NCBI GenBank assembly: GCA_026419785.1
Contig: JAODTK010003265.1
Location: 107,143-171,142, forward strand
DNA from: Sclerodactyla briareus
Lineage: Eukaryota > Echinodermata > Holothuroidea > Dendrochirotida > Sclerodactylidae
Direction of reading: 5' to 3'
Length of the DNA stretch: 64,000 nucleotides
Shown: piece after piece, positions 9,877 through 24,800 of the stretch
Layout: the number at the start of each line of letters is the position of its first letter
Numbering within the stretch: the stretch's first letter is position 1
The notes under the pieces: generated by a model
What the model was told of the DNA's origin: nothing
Database searches by the model: none
The model's input: only the letters and a program-made list of their open reading frames with translations
Position numbers and translations under genes: made by a program

Positions 9877-12800
9877 GTGAGTTAATCTCTCTTGTCTGCA
9901 CTGTACAGTATCCTAATATCTATTGCTCATTCTTCTGAAACTTTACTGGCTCTTGCCTTGAGGAATGATAAATTCCCTCTTCTAAAGAGGATGGTTGGGT
10001 TTTAATTACTAATCCAATTTAGCCAGGTTGCAACCAGTAGTACCAGTACCAGTAGCAATCTGTAGCATTTGTTCTCAGGAGAGATCTAAATGGAATAGAT
10101 CATAGAATAATTGTCACCTTCCCAATTATTACCAAAGTGTGGTACTCCAACGTGCTGTATGAAATAATTGGTTGGTAGTTATGGAATACATTGTGAAATC
10201 ATATTTTCAAATTTAAGAATGTGTTTTAGTTTGTAATAGTAATAGTTGTCGATTAGCCCGACAAGGACTAATTGCCGCCAAGTCATAGGACACTGTGAGA
10301 TTATCTAACAAATCCATCAGTCTTAATCATGCCCCAGGCCTGCTGTACTGATGCTCATATGCAGAAGTGAAGTCAGTATAGAGCCCTCTGCTTAGGCCCC
10401 TACAGTGTCCTCACGAACAGTAGTGTTATAGTGACATGTAAATTGAGCAACCTGATCCACATTTTGAAACAATAATTTCAATAACTTCTGATTGATAGCC
10501 CCCTCTAGTTCGAGCTTCACATTATTAGCTCGAGTTTGCTTCCATGATGTTGTCCTTCAAGCCTAGATAATGTTTCTGCAAGTGAGTTGTGTTTTTGAAT
10601 TATGTTTTTTCTGTGTTTTCGTACTGATAAAGCTGGTCTTGTCAAATTGGCATGTTGTACCTCAGTGCATTCTGAAACAGGGTAACACCCACTGAATATT
10701 TTCCAGAATTTTGCACGGTGACACTACAGGTAGGGAATACTATCGAGCAGGGTATTCGTTGGGGCATAGCACTGACAAAATCCATAAATAATGAGATAAA
10801 CAAACTTAATGTGTGTACATTATATACCCACATAATACTGCACCTCGGTCGTCTCACATGGCACTTTCATTAGAACACACATATGCAGTCTATGCAGCTG
10901 TTCCGTTGTGTATGTAATGTAATAGCTCCATCGTCATGACTGACCCCAGCTTTTTTAGATTGAGAACGAGCCCATTGTTTGAGGCACACAATATCTTTTC
11001 TTGCAGTCCGCTTTCTAATGACTTGCAGCTGGTCAATCAGATATTGCAGCAAAGAACATTGGATGACAGGCCTGCCTCAAAGGGTTGCATACATTGATAA
11101 ACATACATAGAAGAAAAAAATGACACTGCGAATAGAACTGTGTGATAGGTTTGTGCAACCCTGGTATTTCTCATGTGAAGACTGTAAGCTATTAAAATGG
11201 GACAATTGTTCTTGTCCATAATACACGAATGGGAAGTCTGATCTGAAAAATGATGATTCACAAATGTATCATTTTCTGATAATGGAAAACATTCTGTTAT
11301 ATTCACATGGTCTTGTTACTGAACTTGGGTAGGCATAAGATAACCTACACTGTATTTTGTTAATTTCTTTTCGCTTTGGGCATCACATACACAAGGGTTT
11401 TGAGGTGCTTAGCCTGAGTATGTACTAATCTATAGCGCTGAGTGCATGTACCTTTCTTTGTTCGTCAGTTTTTTAGAGGAAATGTAAGAACTGGTAGCTG
11501 TTTATATGAGGGTTTACTTCATTCAAGCATTGTCTTATATTGCAAATGAGTTGGCTGATGTCTGCCTCTACGTCAGAAATTAAAGAAAAGGCAGCGGAAG
11601 AAGACAAAGAGAAGCGGAACATAAGAAGAGCAAAAAACAAAAGAAGACAAAGAGTTCTTGATGATGACAGCGAGCGTGAGCCAAAGGAAACATGAATGAG
11701 AGATGTCCAATTAAATTTGAATAAATAACAGCCTAATTTTGGTAGTTATGATGTGTGGGTGTGTGTTGTGGGTGTGTGTAAACTCAACCCCAAATGAATG
11801 AATGAATGAAGTTCAGACTAGTATACTGTGTTCCCCTTGATACGGTAAAGTATATGAACCCTATTGTTTGGAAGCCAGGTCAGTGGTCATCTGAGGTCAA
11901 ACTCTGAAATTCCTGCAAACATGATAAGTCCTGCAAAACCCTGGTGATGATCAAGCTGAAATTTGGTGTTTACAGAGCTCTCTTACAGGGAACTTGTACA
12001 AGAACCATTAGGTTTTGGGCCACAAGAGTAAATTTGGGTGGGAATAGTATTCTGTAAAAACAAAATCAATATTCAGCCAATTTCAACTTGTAACTCGACC
12101 CCACCTGAACAGACAAAGCTCATGGTTGGTATGTATTTCCCCTGTGAACTAGTACATGAACTCTATCATTTTGGGGTTAGGTCAGAGGTCATCTGAGGTC
12201 CACCAAAGGTTATAGTTGAAAAATACTTGCAAACATGGTAAGTACAGAATGCATGATCAGGTCAAGCCAGAATTTGCTGTCCGACATTCCCATTGTAGTA
12301 TGAGAACCTTATTGTCTTTTGTTGTAAATATGTGGGACATTTGCAGGGAAAAATTTGAAATTTCATCAAAATCAATCGGCCAATGCACCATGTAGACATG
12401 ATAAATTGATCAGCTAGGTGAGGGTGAATCGCTATACTTGGGATAATGTTCCCAAAATGAGTGCCAGAGTCGTATTGGTCGGGGGTGAGGTCAGAGGTCA
12501 TCTGATTGTTCACAACAGGTCAAGTCTAACATCCTTGTAACATGGTAAGTCAGAAAGCTTGGTCAAGTCAAGCTGAAATTTGGTTTTCAGCTTTCTGGTG
12601 GAGAGTTACAAGGAACCTGTTGTATTTTAGTGTAGATTGGGCAGAGTGAAGGGCATTAGTTAGTGAAAAATATAAATTTTTTGAAAAATCATTACTTTAG
12701 CTAATTTCAGTGGGAACACAATTAACTAGATCGCTTGGATGAATCAAGCTCATACCTGTATGTAGGCTTGTCTTGATGGAGTAATGAGTCTGTGTTGAGG

Positions 12801-15800
12801 GGAGAACAGAGGTCATTTATTGTTTTTGGGTGAGATCAGAGGTCATTGGGTCAATACTAGAGGTCAAAGTCTGGATATCTTGAGATATATACACCACAAG
12901 TTCAGAATACATGGTCTATTCAGTTGAAATTGATGTGTAAGCTTGAGCTTCCTTTATGAAGATTGTACAGAATATGAGTGGTTGTGGTACAGTAAATGGG
13001 AGTCATTACTTATCCAAAAATATGAACTTTGTGCAAAATTGATATTTCAGCAAAATTTCAGTTTGTAACATTGATAACTCACCCCACTTTAAGTTAGAAA
13101 ATTCTGTGTGTGATTTCTCAATCAAGAGACAAGGGACCCCATTGTCTGTGTCAAGATGGTGTCGTTTTCGTGCGGAAAAGGGGAAAAATTTGTGGAAATG
13201 ACAAATGTCATATATGTTGCCCATGATGAGATGGTATATTTCCATTGTCATTGTCTCTGCCCCGACAGCTGCGTATCAGAAATGAGTCAAGGAGGCCTTT
13301 TGGCTTTGAGGCAGGTTTCATAGTTTGAGGCTACTCGCTGTGCTCATCCGCCATGGAAAACAGTTTCCACACTCGTGAAAAAAACACAAACAAGGGACCT
13401 GCCAAACGAGCGTTTATTCAGTAAAGCATGAGAGGGTGGGCTATGCCCCGCCTGAAGTAATATATGTGCCCATGATGAGATGGTATAATTACATTTGTCC
13501 CTATCTCTGGACAGCGGTTATGGGAATTGAGTTCAAGGAGGACTTTTGGCTTTGCGCAAGTTTTAATAGTGATTTTAGGCGCAAGCTGCATAATCATTAC
13601 TTCGACATACGTAGTGCTCTTATCAGCAGCCTCTTATTCCCACCTCATATTGATACAGTATTTTGTACCATTTTCTGAAGCTTTGTGTCGTCTCTTATCT
13701 ATCAGGTTTCGTGTTGTGGTCTATGCATAAATGCATCTACAGAAGTACGATTCATTTCTGGTCTTTTGATATTGTTTGACCTACTTTTGTCGGCCTTTGT
13801 TCTGTTCCCAGGCGAAGCCTCGCCCATCTAATTACTCAATTTGAGCTTACTCCATATCAGACAGGCCCCCACCCACGATGGCTGTTGATCATGGCAAAAA
13901 ACACACAAATCAGTTGACCACCCCATCACGGGTTATTGTGAGCATTCTGTGATTAAGATTCGTTGGAAAATCCCAATATAATATTTTCAGCTCATTTCAA
14001 TCGTTTCTCAGCAAGGTTGTTCTACCTTTCGATTACAGAGAAATCTATGCAGGCATGACAGTGTGTGGGTGTGACCCAACCTTGTGAACACGATGACTCA
14101 ACCCCACCTTAATAGATGTTAATTCCTACATTGTGGGGATACACAGTAAATGATCGCAAATAGTGGTGCGGGAACAATGGTATTGCACCCTAATAGATGT
14201 GCTAATAGACCAAATTGATGCCTGTGTAACGTTGAAGGCAGACATTCGTTCCATTAATTCTGTGTTACTGTATGGCCATTGTTTTTGCAGGACGCCGAAG
14301 TGTGGAAGGAGAGTGGGTTGAAGGCCTTCAGTTGCCCAACGACACAAACCCTCCCACGAAACACCATGAGGTCATGCGGTAGTTGAAAAAACCTAGTTCA
14401 TACTTGCTTTGATAATGGCATTGAAGACCTCAAAAATGTACCCTACCTGACCATGAGAATGTATCTAGCTGATGAGCAATTTTTCTGGCAAGATTGCTCA
14501 ATTTGCTCATTCACCCCCCCTCTCCCCAATCAGTGTTTACACGGGTCTCCAAATGTGGGGGCAATTTTCCAAATTTAGGATTCTGGGGGCGGCGGGTTCT
14601 TAGTAAAGAAGGTCGCAAATAGTGGTACCATGCATAATGTTAACATTGCCACAGTTGCCAGTTTTCAGAAATAGGAAGGGTGTCCGTATTACAGCCTCCA
14701 TCTTGGCCCTAGTTTGTCTCCCTGAATCCCTCTCTATAAATGACTACCTGTCTGTACATCAACTTATTGCTACACAGTTATACTGTATATGCAGTGGGAG
14801 TGTGGGTACATCGGGGATAATGCTACCCCATTCCATACCGTTCCTGCTGCCCATAGCATAGCTACATGACTGTCATGGAAAAGGCAAATCTTCAACGGCA
14901 ACATTTTTCTGGCGCATAGTGGATGTTTCTTTCCTGGTAAAATGTATTTTGTGTGAATTGAATGCAGAAAACGAAAATGATAATTTTCATGGCCTTTTAC
15001 TATTCCCAGGATTAGCCCAGCAGTAGGCCTAGGCGACTGACTTGCTATGATATGTTACAGGGACCAACTTGGCCCTAAAACAGAAAAGTGACCATCTGAA
15101 GACACCTCGCAAAACATGCTCGATCTTTTGTTGGAATGGGTATTTGTATCATCCCATCTACTCCTGTTTCCCTTTTTGGATGATTTTCAAATGTTTAAAG
15201 ATTGCAGTTTTTAACACTATTTACAGTGAATACTCCACAGGATTCGGCACGTACCGGGTTAATTGCCAGTGACCAGGACTCGTCCCGAGTTTCTCAAAAA
15301 CTCGCCCTGTGTGGATGACTGGTAATCATATGACCTCACTTGCAATTATTACATGAATTAGAGGGAAGTAAAATGAAAATTTGTATTTGTAACCAGGTGG
15401 GTGCACAGTAACGGGTTGAGCATTCACTGTGTGAAAGTCAATAGGAGTACCTCAATAAGTGGGTACAACCCATTCCCACTTCTGATTTCCCACCTCTCTG
15501 AATACTACTGTATGAATTTGAATTATGGCACCCCAGGGTGAGATATTGCTATGAACATGCAATACTTCATAGACACAGCGTGGGGCAAATTTCGTAACCA
15601 CATTTCGAGTTTTGTCGGATTGTTTTGTAACCCAAGGGTTATCTATCCTCTCACAGTTGGTGGATACTGGCACATGCTATAAGATATTGCAATTTCCGGC
15701 CAATGTCTTCAACATCCATGAGTAGCAAGCCGTCAGTCAGTTCCTTTAAATGCTGATAACTTTTATAGCAACCGAATGTTACTGAATTATTTTCAAAATG

Positions 15801-18800
15801 TCTTATTTACAGTACCAGTAGAAGTTGGCAATATGGCTCGGCCAATGATTCAGGTAAAGGCCCCTACATTAAGTTTCCATCGCATCAATAATATTCCTGA
15901 GGAGTTTTTAATTCGGATATGTAGTCTAACTCAATACTCAATTTTGGCAATGAAAGTCCACTGAGTGAGTAGGGTCCTTATGCCTATTTCATGATATATT
16001 TCATTTTTTGAGCCCATTAGCAGGCAATAACGAACGAACCATCGGATCTGTGGTGCTTTGGTTGGTTACCTGGTGGGAGAAATTAGGTAATTAAGTTGGG
16101 CACTTCCCTACCTTTTTCAGTTTCCCATTAAATGTATCGAGTGTGGTCCACCGTTAGTCTCTCCACCATTAGAGAATGGGTCACTGTAAATTTGAACAAT
16201 TTTCTAATTTAGGAGTGGCACACATTTTCAACAAACTTGGTATTCGTTGGTTGGCCATGGTGAAACAATCATCTGAATGAATTTGAAAAATTTTGTTCAC
16301 TGAATTGGGCATGTCTCAATTTCATGACGATGGAGAGAGACAGTTGGATGGAGAGTCCCTTCCCCCTTCCTCACGGTCCACCTACCTCGCAGTCATACAT
16401 TAAACAGAGGAAAAAAGAAAAGAAGAAACAAGAGGAAGAGACAAGAACAGAGAACTGTCTCCATTTGACATGTAAAGAGTGCATGAATAAAAGTTTTTTG
16501 CCCAGTCAACAATAACGCAAAATGTGGGATTAGCATGGAATGCTACATACGCTACTATGCCTGGATCCAAAACCTGACTCTTGAAATAGGGATTTTACCT
16601 GAAATAATTTAAGCTCTCATAGCTCCACAAAGGACTGCCACTTGACAGCCTCTTGTCAATAACACATTCTCCCTATTCAACATTCCTTGTACTGTAATGT
16701 GGCATTAATTAGTGATGTTGAGCACCCAAGATGAAAGACTTTTCATAGGGGCCTATGAGATGAAGAATATGAAACTTCCATGTTTGAGAATTTGGTTTGT
16801 TATGTGGTTAGAAACTGGAGGCTAGCAGACAGTCTCCACAGCACTAATGAGGCAGCTGAAAATTTCTTGCCTGGAGGTAGTGTTTGGTTTGGATTAGAAG
16901 ATATCAAATAATTTCAATTCATGCAGCCACCAGTATCATAACAATATATTAGAAACGTTTATTGTACAACAGCAGTGTACTTCTCAGAGGAAGTGCACTC
17001 CTTTCTGCAGCAATATGGTGCCCTCTCACTATGTACAGCAGGCGCAGCACTGCTAACAGCCAGTAAGATGAGGTTTTGTCCCTGAGAAGACAATTTATTT
17101 CAAATTTCAATTTTTGCCCCAAATGTGAATCATATCCCTACAAATGCACCATGGAACATCTGGGCAATAAAACAAGTCTGGGTGGGCCTACCGCATCACT
17201 CTCTATTCATTTTGCCCGCCCTGGAGGTCTAGATATTGAGCATCTTTAGCTTGCTATTCAATTTGAACCTGTCGGTTAAAATCTTCCTCCATTTCATCCC
17301 AATTGTTTTATGTTCAGTGGATTCTGCAATTTTTTTCTTCAAAGTTTAATATTATGGTCAGAATAATTGTTGGCATGAACTTGAGGCAAAACCATTCTGA
17401 TACTTTATTCAGTACGTAATTTAATTCCAATGTCCGAGCAACTTCCTCAATCTAATTTGGCTGCACTATTCATGTTTGCGGCGGAGGAAGAGAAAGCAGT
17501 TGTTTTACAATGGGCTTATTTGATGTGACCAGTATTAGGGTGAAAAAGACCTGTGATAGTGGCTGGTGTCCTTCAATGACCATGTTGGTAGGAATGGCAG
17601 ATGGTTACGAAGGTGTGCATGGAGGTTGCAGGTTTTTGGAGTTAGGATTAAGGAAGGAGGTTCTGCCACAGACACGATAGTTTCAAATACTTTTCTCAGG
17701 AAAAGAGAATAGCCATTTAGTCACATATCATGCAGTCAGGGGATTATAGTACTCTCAGAAACTTGCACTCATCAGAAGACATGTTAGGAGATTCATTAAG
17801 GAAGTAAAAGGATTATAACCCGGGGAAAAATATATCATCCAGAATAAGTTGTTGGTTTTGACATGAAGATTCAGAAATCAAAGGAATGGAAATGCACTTT
17901 TAGAGTATGGAAACTTAATGGAACTGAGGCAAAAATGTGAATTCAATCCACAGTTGAGGAGCTGCTAGATGGGAAGCACAATCAAAGTTCCCAGTGTTTG
18001 TTTGAGTTTGAGAATAAGTTTTCAACATGATAGTTTTTGTGCCAGGAGGCAGATCAATTTTTGTGGTTGTGGGACGAAAGTGTTGTGGCAAAGGCACAGA
18101 GAACCTGGGTGGTGGAATGATGAGTTCGAGGCAGCCATAGGATAGAAGAGAAAGCACTAACTGGTTGAAGTGGCACCCAGGGCATGCACAACGCAAAGAG
18201 GACACCTAAGAGCAAAGCCTGTTGCAAGAATTACAGGATGTAGAAGCTAAGAAGAAGCAGAGGCTGATAGATTTCCAGATATCGTCATAAGTAAGGTAGT
18301 CACAGTCAGACATTTTCAGGATCACAAAGCAGATGTCAAGGACAAATTGAAGATGTGGTTGGGGCTTGGTAATATTAGAAATGTTATGGCAATTTTTGGC
18401 AGTAGTATTGATGATAGAAGCAAGCCTGGATGAGCTACTATGAGAAGTTGCTTGATGCCGAATTTGAATGGGACAAGCAGAATCTTCCCACACTGTTGAT
18501 CCATATGCAGAGTCAGCCCATAAATTGAGAAGAACATGTTGGGAGCAGAAAGCGAAAAATTTTTGGCAAGTCCCAGGCCCTCAGAGCATTGTTGCAGAAA
18601 TGTTGAAAGCTGTGTTGGTTGACAGAATTACAGATTAGCTAGCCATCATTTTGGGAATTAACTATTCCAATATAATGGCAGCTCATCACCCAAGTGAAGA
18701 AGGTGAGGGGTGATGCTCTGGCAAGAGGTGTTATCGAGGACGTAAGTATGGATCAGGTAAAGCGGTTTTTTATCGACCAGATGGCGTTTGTGCCGTCTAT

Positions 18801-21800
18801 GCCAATCGTGGAACCTTGATCTAATTTTTTTTTCTGAGGCAGCTCAAAGAAGTTTTTTGCATTCCTTGACAAGTCCAGAGAATCTATGCAGTCACGTCGT
18901 GTGTGTGTGTGTGGTGGTGTGTGTGTGTGTGGTGTGTGTGTGTGTGCGTGTTTAATGTGGTGTGGTGTGGACGCCCAGCTTGTAACACGATAACTTGAAA
19001 TCAGAGTCCTGGGTAGGTCAGGCTTAATCCTTGGTAGGTTTTTCCCCCATGATGATTACATGAACCCTATTGTTTTTGGGTCCGGTCAGGGGTACTGAGG
19101 TCCACCAGGGTCAAAGTCTGAACCTTGTAAACACCGAAAAAAAAATACGTCCAGATGGTTGGTCTGATCAAGTTGAAATTGGTGTATAGCTCTCTCACGG
19201 GGAGTCCAGGAACCCTATTGCTTTTGGGTCAGGTCGGAGTGAATTTTGGTCGAAAATAGAAATTTGTGAAAATTTGATATTTTGCCAATTTTGGCTTGTA
19301 ACACGATAACTCGACCCCACCCGGATGATGAAGCTCATACTTGGTAATGTTGGTGTTCCCCATGAGAGTTTTCATGAACGCCTATTGTTTTGGGGTCAGG
19401 TCAGAGGGTGCATCTGAGGTCACCAGAGGTCAAAGTCTGAAAACCTTGTAAACACGTAAGTCCAGAATGGTTGGTCTGATCAAGTGAAAGTAGGGTGTAT
19501 AGTTTCTTATGGGGGTACAGGAAACTATGGTTTTGGTTCAGGTCGGGAGTGATTTTAGTTCGAAAATAGCAAATTTGTGAAAAAATGTGTATTTTGCCAA
19601 TTTGAGCTTGTTTTAAAACATGATAACTTGACGTCACCTGGATGGTGAAGCTCACATTGGTATGTGTGTTCCCCATGATGAGTACATGGACCGATTGTGG
19701 TGGGTCAGGGGGGGGGGGTTTTTTCAGAGGTCATCGGAGGTCACCAGAGGTCAAGTCTGAAACCTGTAAAACGGTAAGTCCAGAATTGGTGGTCGGATCA
19801 AGTTGAACATCAGGTGTATAGCTGTTTATGGGAGCACGGAACCTATTGTTTCTGGTTCAGGTCGGGGTGGTGAATTTTGGTCGAAATAGGGAAATTTGTG
19901 AAAATTTGATATTTTGGCCAATTGTGGATTGTAAACACGATAAACTCGGACCCCACCCTGATGGACGAAGCTCATACTTGGTATGTGTGTGCCCATGATG
20001 AGTACATGGACCCTATTGTTTTGGGGTCAGGCAGAGGTCATATGAGGTCACCGAGGTCAAAGTCTGTGAAAAGCTGTAAACACGATAAGTCCTAAATTGT
20101 TGGTTCATGATAAGTGAAATTAGGTTTATAGCTTTCTTTGGGGAAGTACAGGACCCTATTGTTTTAGGTTCAGAGTCAGGAAGGGAATTCTTTGATCGAA
20201 ATAAAAAATTTGTGAAAATGTGATATTAGCCAATTTTGGCTTGAAACACGATAACTGGACCACACCTGAATGGGTGAAGTCATTAATGGTATTTACTTAG
20301 GGATACATGAACCCTATTGTTTTGGTTAAGGCGGGGTGAATGAGGCTCATACTTGTGTGTATTCCCCATGATAAGTACATGAACCCTAGATGTTTGGTCA
20401 GGTCGGAGGTCATCTAAGGTACCAGGTTCAACGTCTGAAAACCTTGAAATTTAGTGTGTACTTCTTACCAAGGGGACAGGAACCTTTTAGTTGGTTGGTT
20501 AAGATAGGAAATTTGTCAGACGTTATGTTGCCTATAAGGAGCTGGTAATATCTCCCCATTTGTTGATGTGTCTGGCTATGGGTTGACAGAAAACAGTCAA
20601 TGAATCAATAAGCCTTTTGGCTTAGTGCGGTTAGCTAGACGGCAGGTTCTCTGATTGCAGAGATAATGCTTTCCAGCAAATGAATTGCTGGTTTATGATT
20701 TTTCACTGAATGGTTGCCTTGTGACCTCTATACTCATCGAATAGTCTATCAGAGGTCGTGTCTACATGTTACCTATTAATTTTCATTATCGCCAGCTAAG
20801 GACAATCGGTTCGAGAATGAACCCTACTGGAAAGATGGCGGAAAAAGGTTTACAGGATGATTATGAGACCCATCCATGTCTTCCAGGCATCCAAAGTAGG
20901 ACTGGTGCTGGGGGAAGGGTTGGTGAGGAAATCTTATGAGAGGGTGAAGCAACAAGCTAGGGAGGAGGGTCGATCATTGGAAGAATGGGCTGCTGAGCGA
21001 TGGGGTGTGAGTATCTCAGGATTGCTGTTTCTTGATTGATTGACTCCTCAACAAAGTCAGCGTAGTCTATGCAGTCATGATAGTGGTGTGTGTTCATTCT
21101 AGCTGTCCAGTGAGCTCATTCCGTCTATTCTTTTGGTGGACACTGGCTACGCCGCAATTATATAAGCTGTTGTGACAAAACAAAATTCGGTGAGTTTACC
21201 TAGGTTGGCTATGCTTGATTTTCTGAATAGGGAAGTCGCGATAGCATCAGATACGGCGATCATACATAATCAGAAGGCAAATGTTGGCTAATTCAGCGGT
21301 CGTCGGTTCTATATGGGATGAGTATCTGGGTAGAAAAAAGGACACAAACACCAATTGTAGATTATATTAAATTTCAACATGACTGTGACAGCGGAAAAAA
21401 AGTATCAAAACGAAATGTAATACACGTGCTAGAGAATCAACACTCCCATTTCTTCTATCAATTCGTTCACTGTATATTTGTGACATATGACTAAAATTCT
21501 ACTCTCTGGAAGCATTCAATCTCCTTTCATATGACTGTAACAACACGCACAGTTATATCAGGTCAGTAACCAAGCTAATGAAACAGGAAATTCCATGTCA
21601 GTTGTTGCTGGTCCTGGTGTATCTAAGGGCTGTTCTCGTGCCTAACAATAGGTTTGACATCGCCCTAATACCAGCGGGCTTGAGCCGGGGGCACCACATG
21701 GCAGATTGATAATGACCTATTATGTACAACAATACAGGGAAGCCGAGGTGTGCGGAGGCGTTCGCAGTGGAGTTCCTTGCCACACTCCGCTAACAATGGG

Positions 21801-24800
21801 CCATTCATAACAGGCACACACGACCCGTTCGACCGACTTGCAGGATGACGCATAAAATGATTTAGATACATCCCTAACTCAACCCTCCCTATATGAGGCT
21901 CCTGGATGAGCCTCCTACTTGGTATGAAGGGTCCCCATAAGGACAGCGTAATACCGGTTGTTTTGAAGTCCTGACAAAGGTCATGGAAGATCAAAGTCTG
22001 ACAATTTTGTTAACACAATGATCCGATCAAGTTGAATTTGGTATGTCATCGTTCTTATGGTGAGTATATACATGTACCTATAATAACTATAATAATGAAC
22101 TATTGCTTGAAAATTCTGCAAAATACTTCAGTCCACAGATTAGGTTGGATTACTATCATGTCAGTGTGTCATGTTTTTTATATTTTTTTATGGTATACTT
22201 GCCGAGCAGAGGATCGACCCTATTCAAGGCCCCGCAAGGGTGCAGACCTGGATACTGCACCCTATGTCAGCTGCAAATCCCTCACCTGGTACAAGGAATA
22301 AGGCAATGCCTCTTTGGCGGTACCTTAATGTGGGGGTGGGCGTAGTCAGATGCAGACAGCAACATGCAAATTGCCTACTCCTCGTTTGTCCCTGACTCCA
22401 ATCCCTTAGGCTGAGCGTCCATCGAGAAAGCAACAGGTATTCATTTTAAAGTCTTTGGTCTGTCGGGCTCTACCAATTGTGCCAACCACTCGGTATTCTG
22501 GGAATTATGTTCAAAGGACATTTAAAAGGGGCATGATTGAACTATATGTAAGAAAAACGCAATATCTGTGAAATGTCTCCTAGAGTTTAGGTTGGATGAC
22601 CTTCTACTCAGTCAGAATTACCATGGACTAGTGGTACCAATGGGGCATAATGCACTATTATGTGAAAAAATATGGCAGAAATTTTCTCCTGCGGATTGGG
22701 TGGATTACTGCGATACTTGGTCAGTGTTATGATTAACTAGTGGTATGCACAGTCTTTTATAGATGGTTGACCAAACTGGGGCACCAGTTTAGGACAGGTG
22801 GGTCATCTCAGATCTCCGCAACAAACTTCAGGGTCCTAAAAGCTGTGTGTAGAGGGCATGATGGGAAGGGGGGGGCCCAATTGTGAGAAAAAAGAAAATG
22901 CATTCCCTCCATGAATTACAAGGCGAGAGTGGCCCAATGCCATAGCTCTGATAGAAATGTTACAATGAGGTGTTCTAAATTTTATATTCAGCGATTGTCT
23001 AGGGGTCTGGGGTACCAGATATATGGGAGATATACTTTTCCAAAGGTATTTTGGTCAAATGTTCCTCCCACAGATCAACTTGAATGATAATATCATATGT
23101 GGTGATCGTATATAGGACCAGTAGTTACTGTAGGGTGGGTGTTCGAGAATTTGAAGTCCGTGGTCATCTAGCACATTTGACTACAAAGGTTAATTTTGTC
23201 TTTTCCTGCTGATACACTCGTCTGGTCATAATTTCATTTTAATATTAACAGGATCCTATTGTTTTGAGGCAGGTGCAAAGGTCTTCAAAGTCAAAAGTCT
23301 GAGATCCGTTTTCAGGTCCCCTTAAAAAGTCCCAAAAATGCTTGGTCTAACCAATTTGATACCAGCACAGGGCCCATGGCAATAGGATCCTTGCTATAGT
23401 CAGATTGGAGCTAAATTTATGTCTGTTCATTCTCACAGTCTTTGGAAAAGATCACCAGATGTTAGAAGAAGCAGAAGAAGGGTATCCTCGTCCTCAAGAA
23501 GGTGGAGAAAGGACAACGACGAGGACACAGAAGAGCAGAGGATCATAGAGGGTGGTATGCTAGTAGTAGAAGGCCAGCTGAGTCTGATAGGAATATGCAT
23601 AAAAACGTGAAGACAGAAGGACAGAGTGTCGGGAGATCACAAGAAAGAAGAATGAAGAGATAAAAGGAAATACAGTTTCAAGCGACCCTCCGAAAATGAC
23701 TCTCCTCCAGAATTAGGAGCGACAGAATCAAGGAAGTTAAGAATTATGATGATGAACAAGGGAAAGATCCTCTGCATCTATGAGAGAACGTTCAGGCCAT
23801 CCTCAGAAGGAGAGCTATTTCCAGTAGGGGGCTGCGCGAAGTCAAAAGTGATGGCTTAGGTCACTGAGGGTCAGTTAGAAAACCAGGGGAAAATTCTGAT
23901 AAACAGGTTACAAGGGAAGAAGCAGTATGGGCGAGTTGGAGGAAAACCTGGGTATGAAAGAACAGAAGAAAGGACAGAAGACGGGAAGAGGGAAAGGTGA
24001 GAGATGATGAAACTAGAAGAAGTTAGGTCCGAGAAGATGATGGTGGACCTCTGAGAGGTGTGACAGGCAGAAGAATGAGCTCAAGGTTGGGCTGAAAGAG
24101 AGGATCCGTCATCGGACAATTCATCATCATCAATTATCATCTGGGGAGGAGGTGGGGAGGAAGAACCGACAAAGATTCGCACCAAAGATGAGATGAACCT
24201 GCTCGGGGCCAGATAGTGAAGCTGAAAAATTGGGCAATGAGGTGCGATATCCCTATAATATGAGGTGGTTTTATGCATGGTCATTTAGCGTTTCAACTCA
24301 TAGTCAACATTAATGATGAATAATAATACAAAAAAAATCCTCAGGGGACAACCCATCACAGTTTAAAGCCTGAATGTTCATGTTATAGATTTCCTTTAAA
24401 GGGCTGCAATGGTCATATCTAAATTCAAGCAATACTGTAACGTGACAACTTTAGTTGACCTCGGTTTTAGAGTGCTAGTGCTTCCGATATAGCCCACAGT
24501 TAGCACTCCAATGATAATCATTTCATGTTCCTTTCTCACAGTACCTGTGCAGTCAACCTTTCCCCATCTCCACTAACAGTGGACTACAACCATTGCAAAA
24601 CCTAACTGAACAGTAAATTTCAAATGTGTTCAAATTTCAAAATTTCAAATTTTTGAAAGAGCAAAATATCAAGTACTTGATGAATTCCTTTTATTTTACT
24701 TTTGAAATCAGTATGCAGGTTTTCGGAGACAGGGAAGGCGGTTAACACATTACTTGCAGTACTTCCCCATAGACAACAATACATACATATATCACACAAA

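Noticed and set aside
11690..11730. Stop codon and AATAAA after exon 3 as the end of a short gene
   Set aside because: A good donor (gtgagc) lies upstream in the exon, and its phase joins exon 4 exactly into the conserved EWVE block.
16472..16515. Stop and ATGAATAAAAG after exon 6 as a terminal exon
   Set aside because: The gtaaag donor at 16472 joins exon 7 in phase and restores the conserved PYWKDGG region.
20600..20640. Helitron-type 3' end (hairpin then CTAG) on the satellite array
   Set aside because: The array at 18868 shows a hairpin with CTAG about 10 bp later, but the arrays ending at 13315 and 38310 lack CTRR at that place, so the assignment is not supported.
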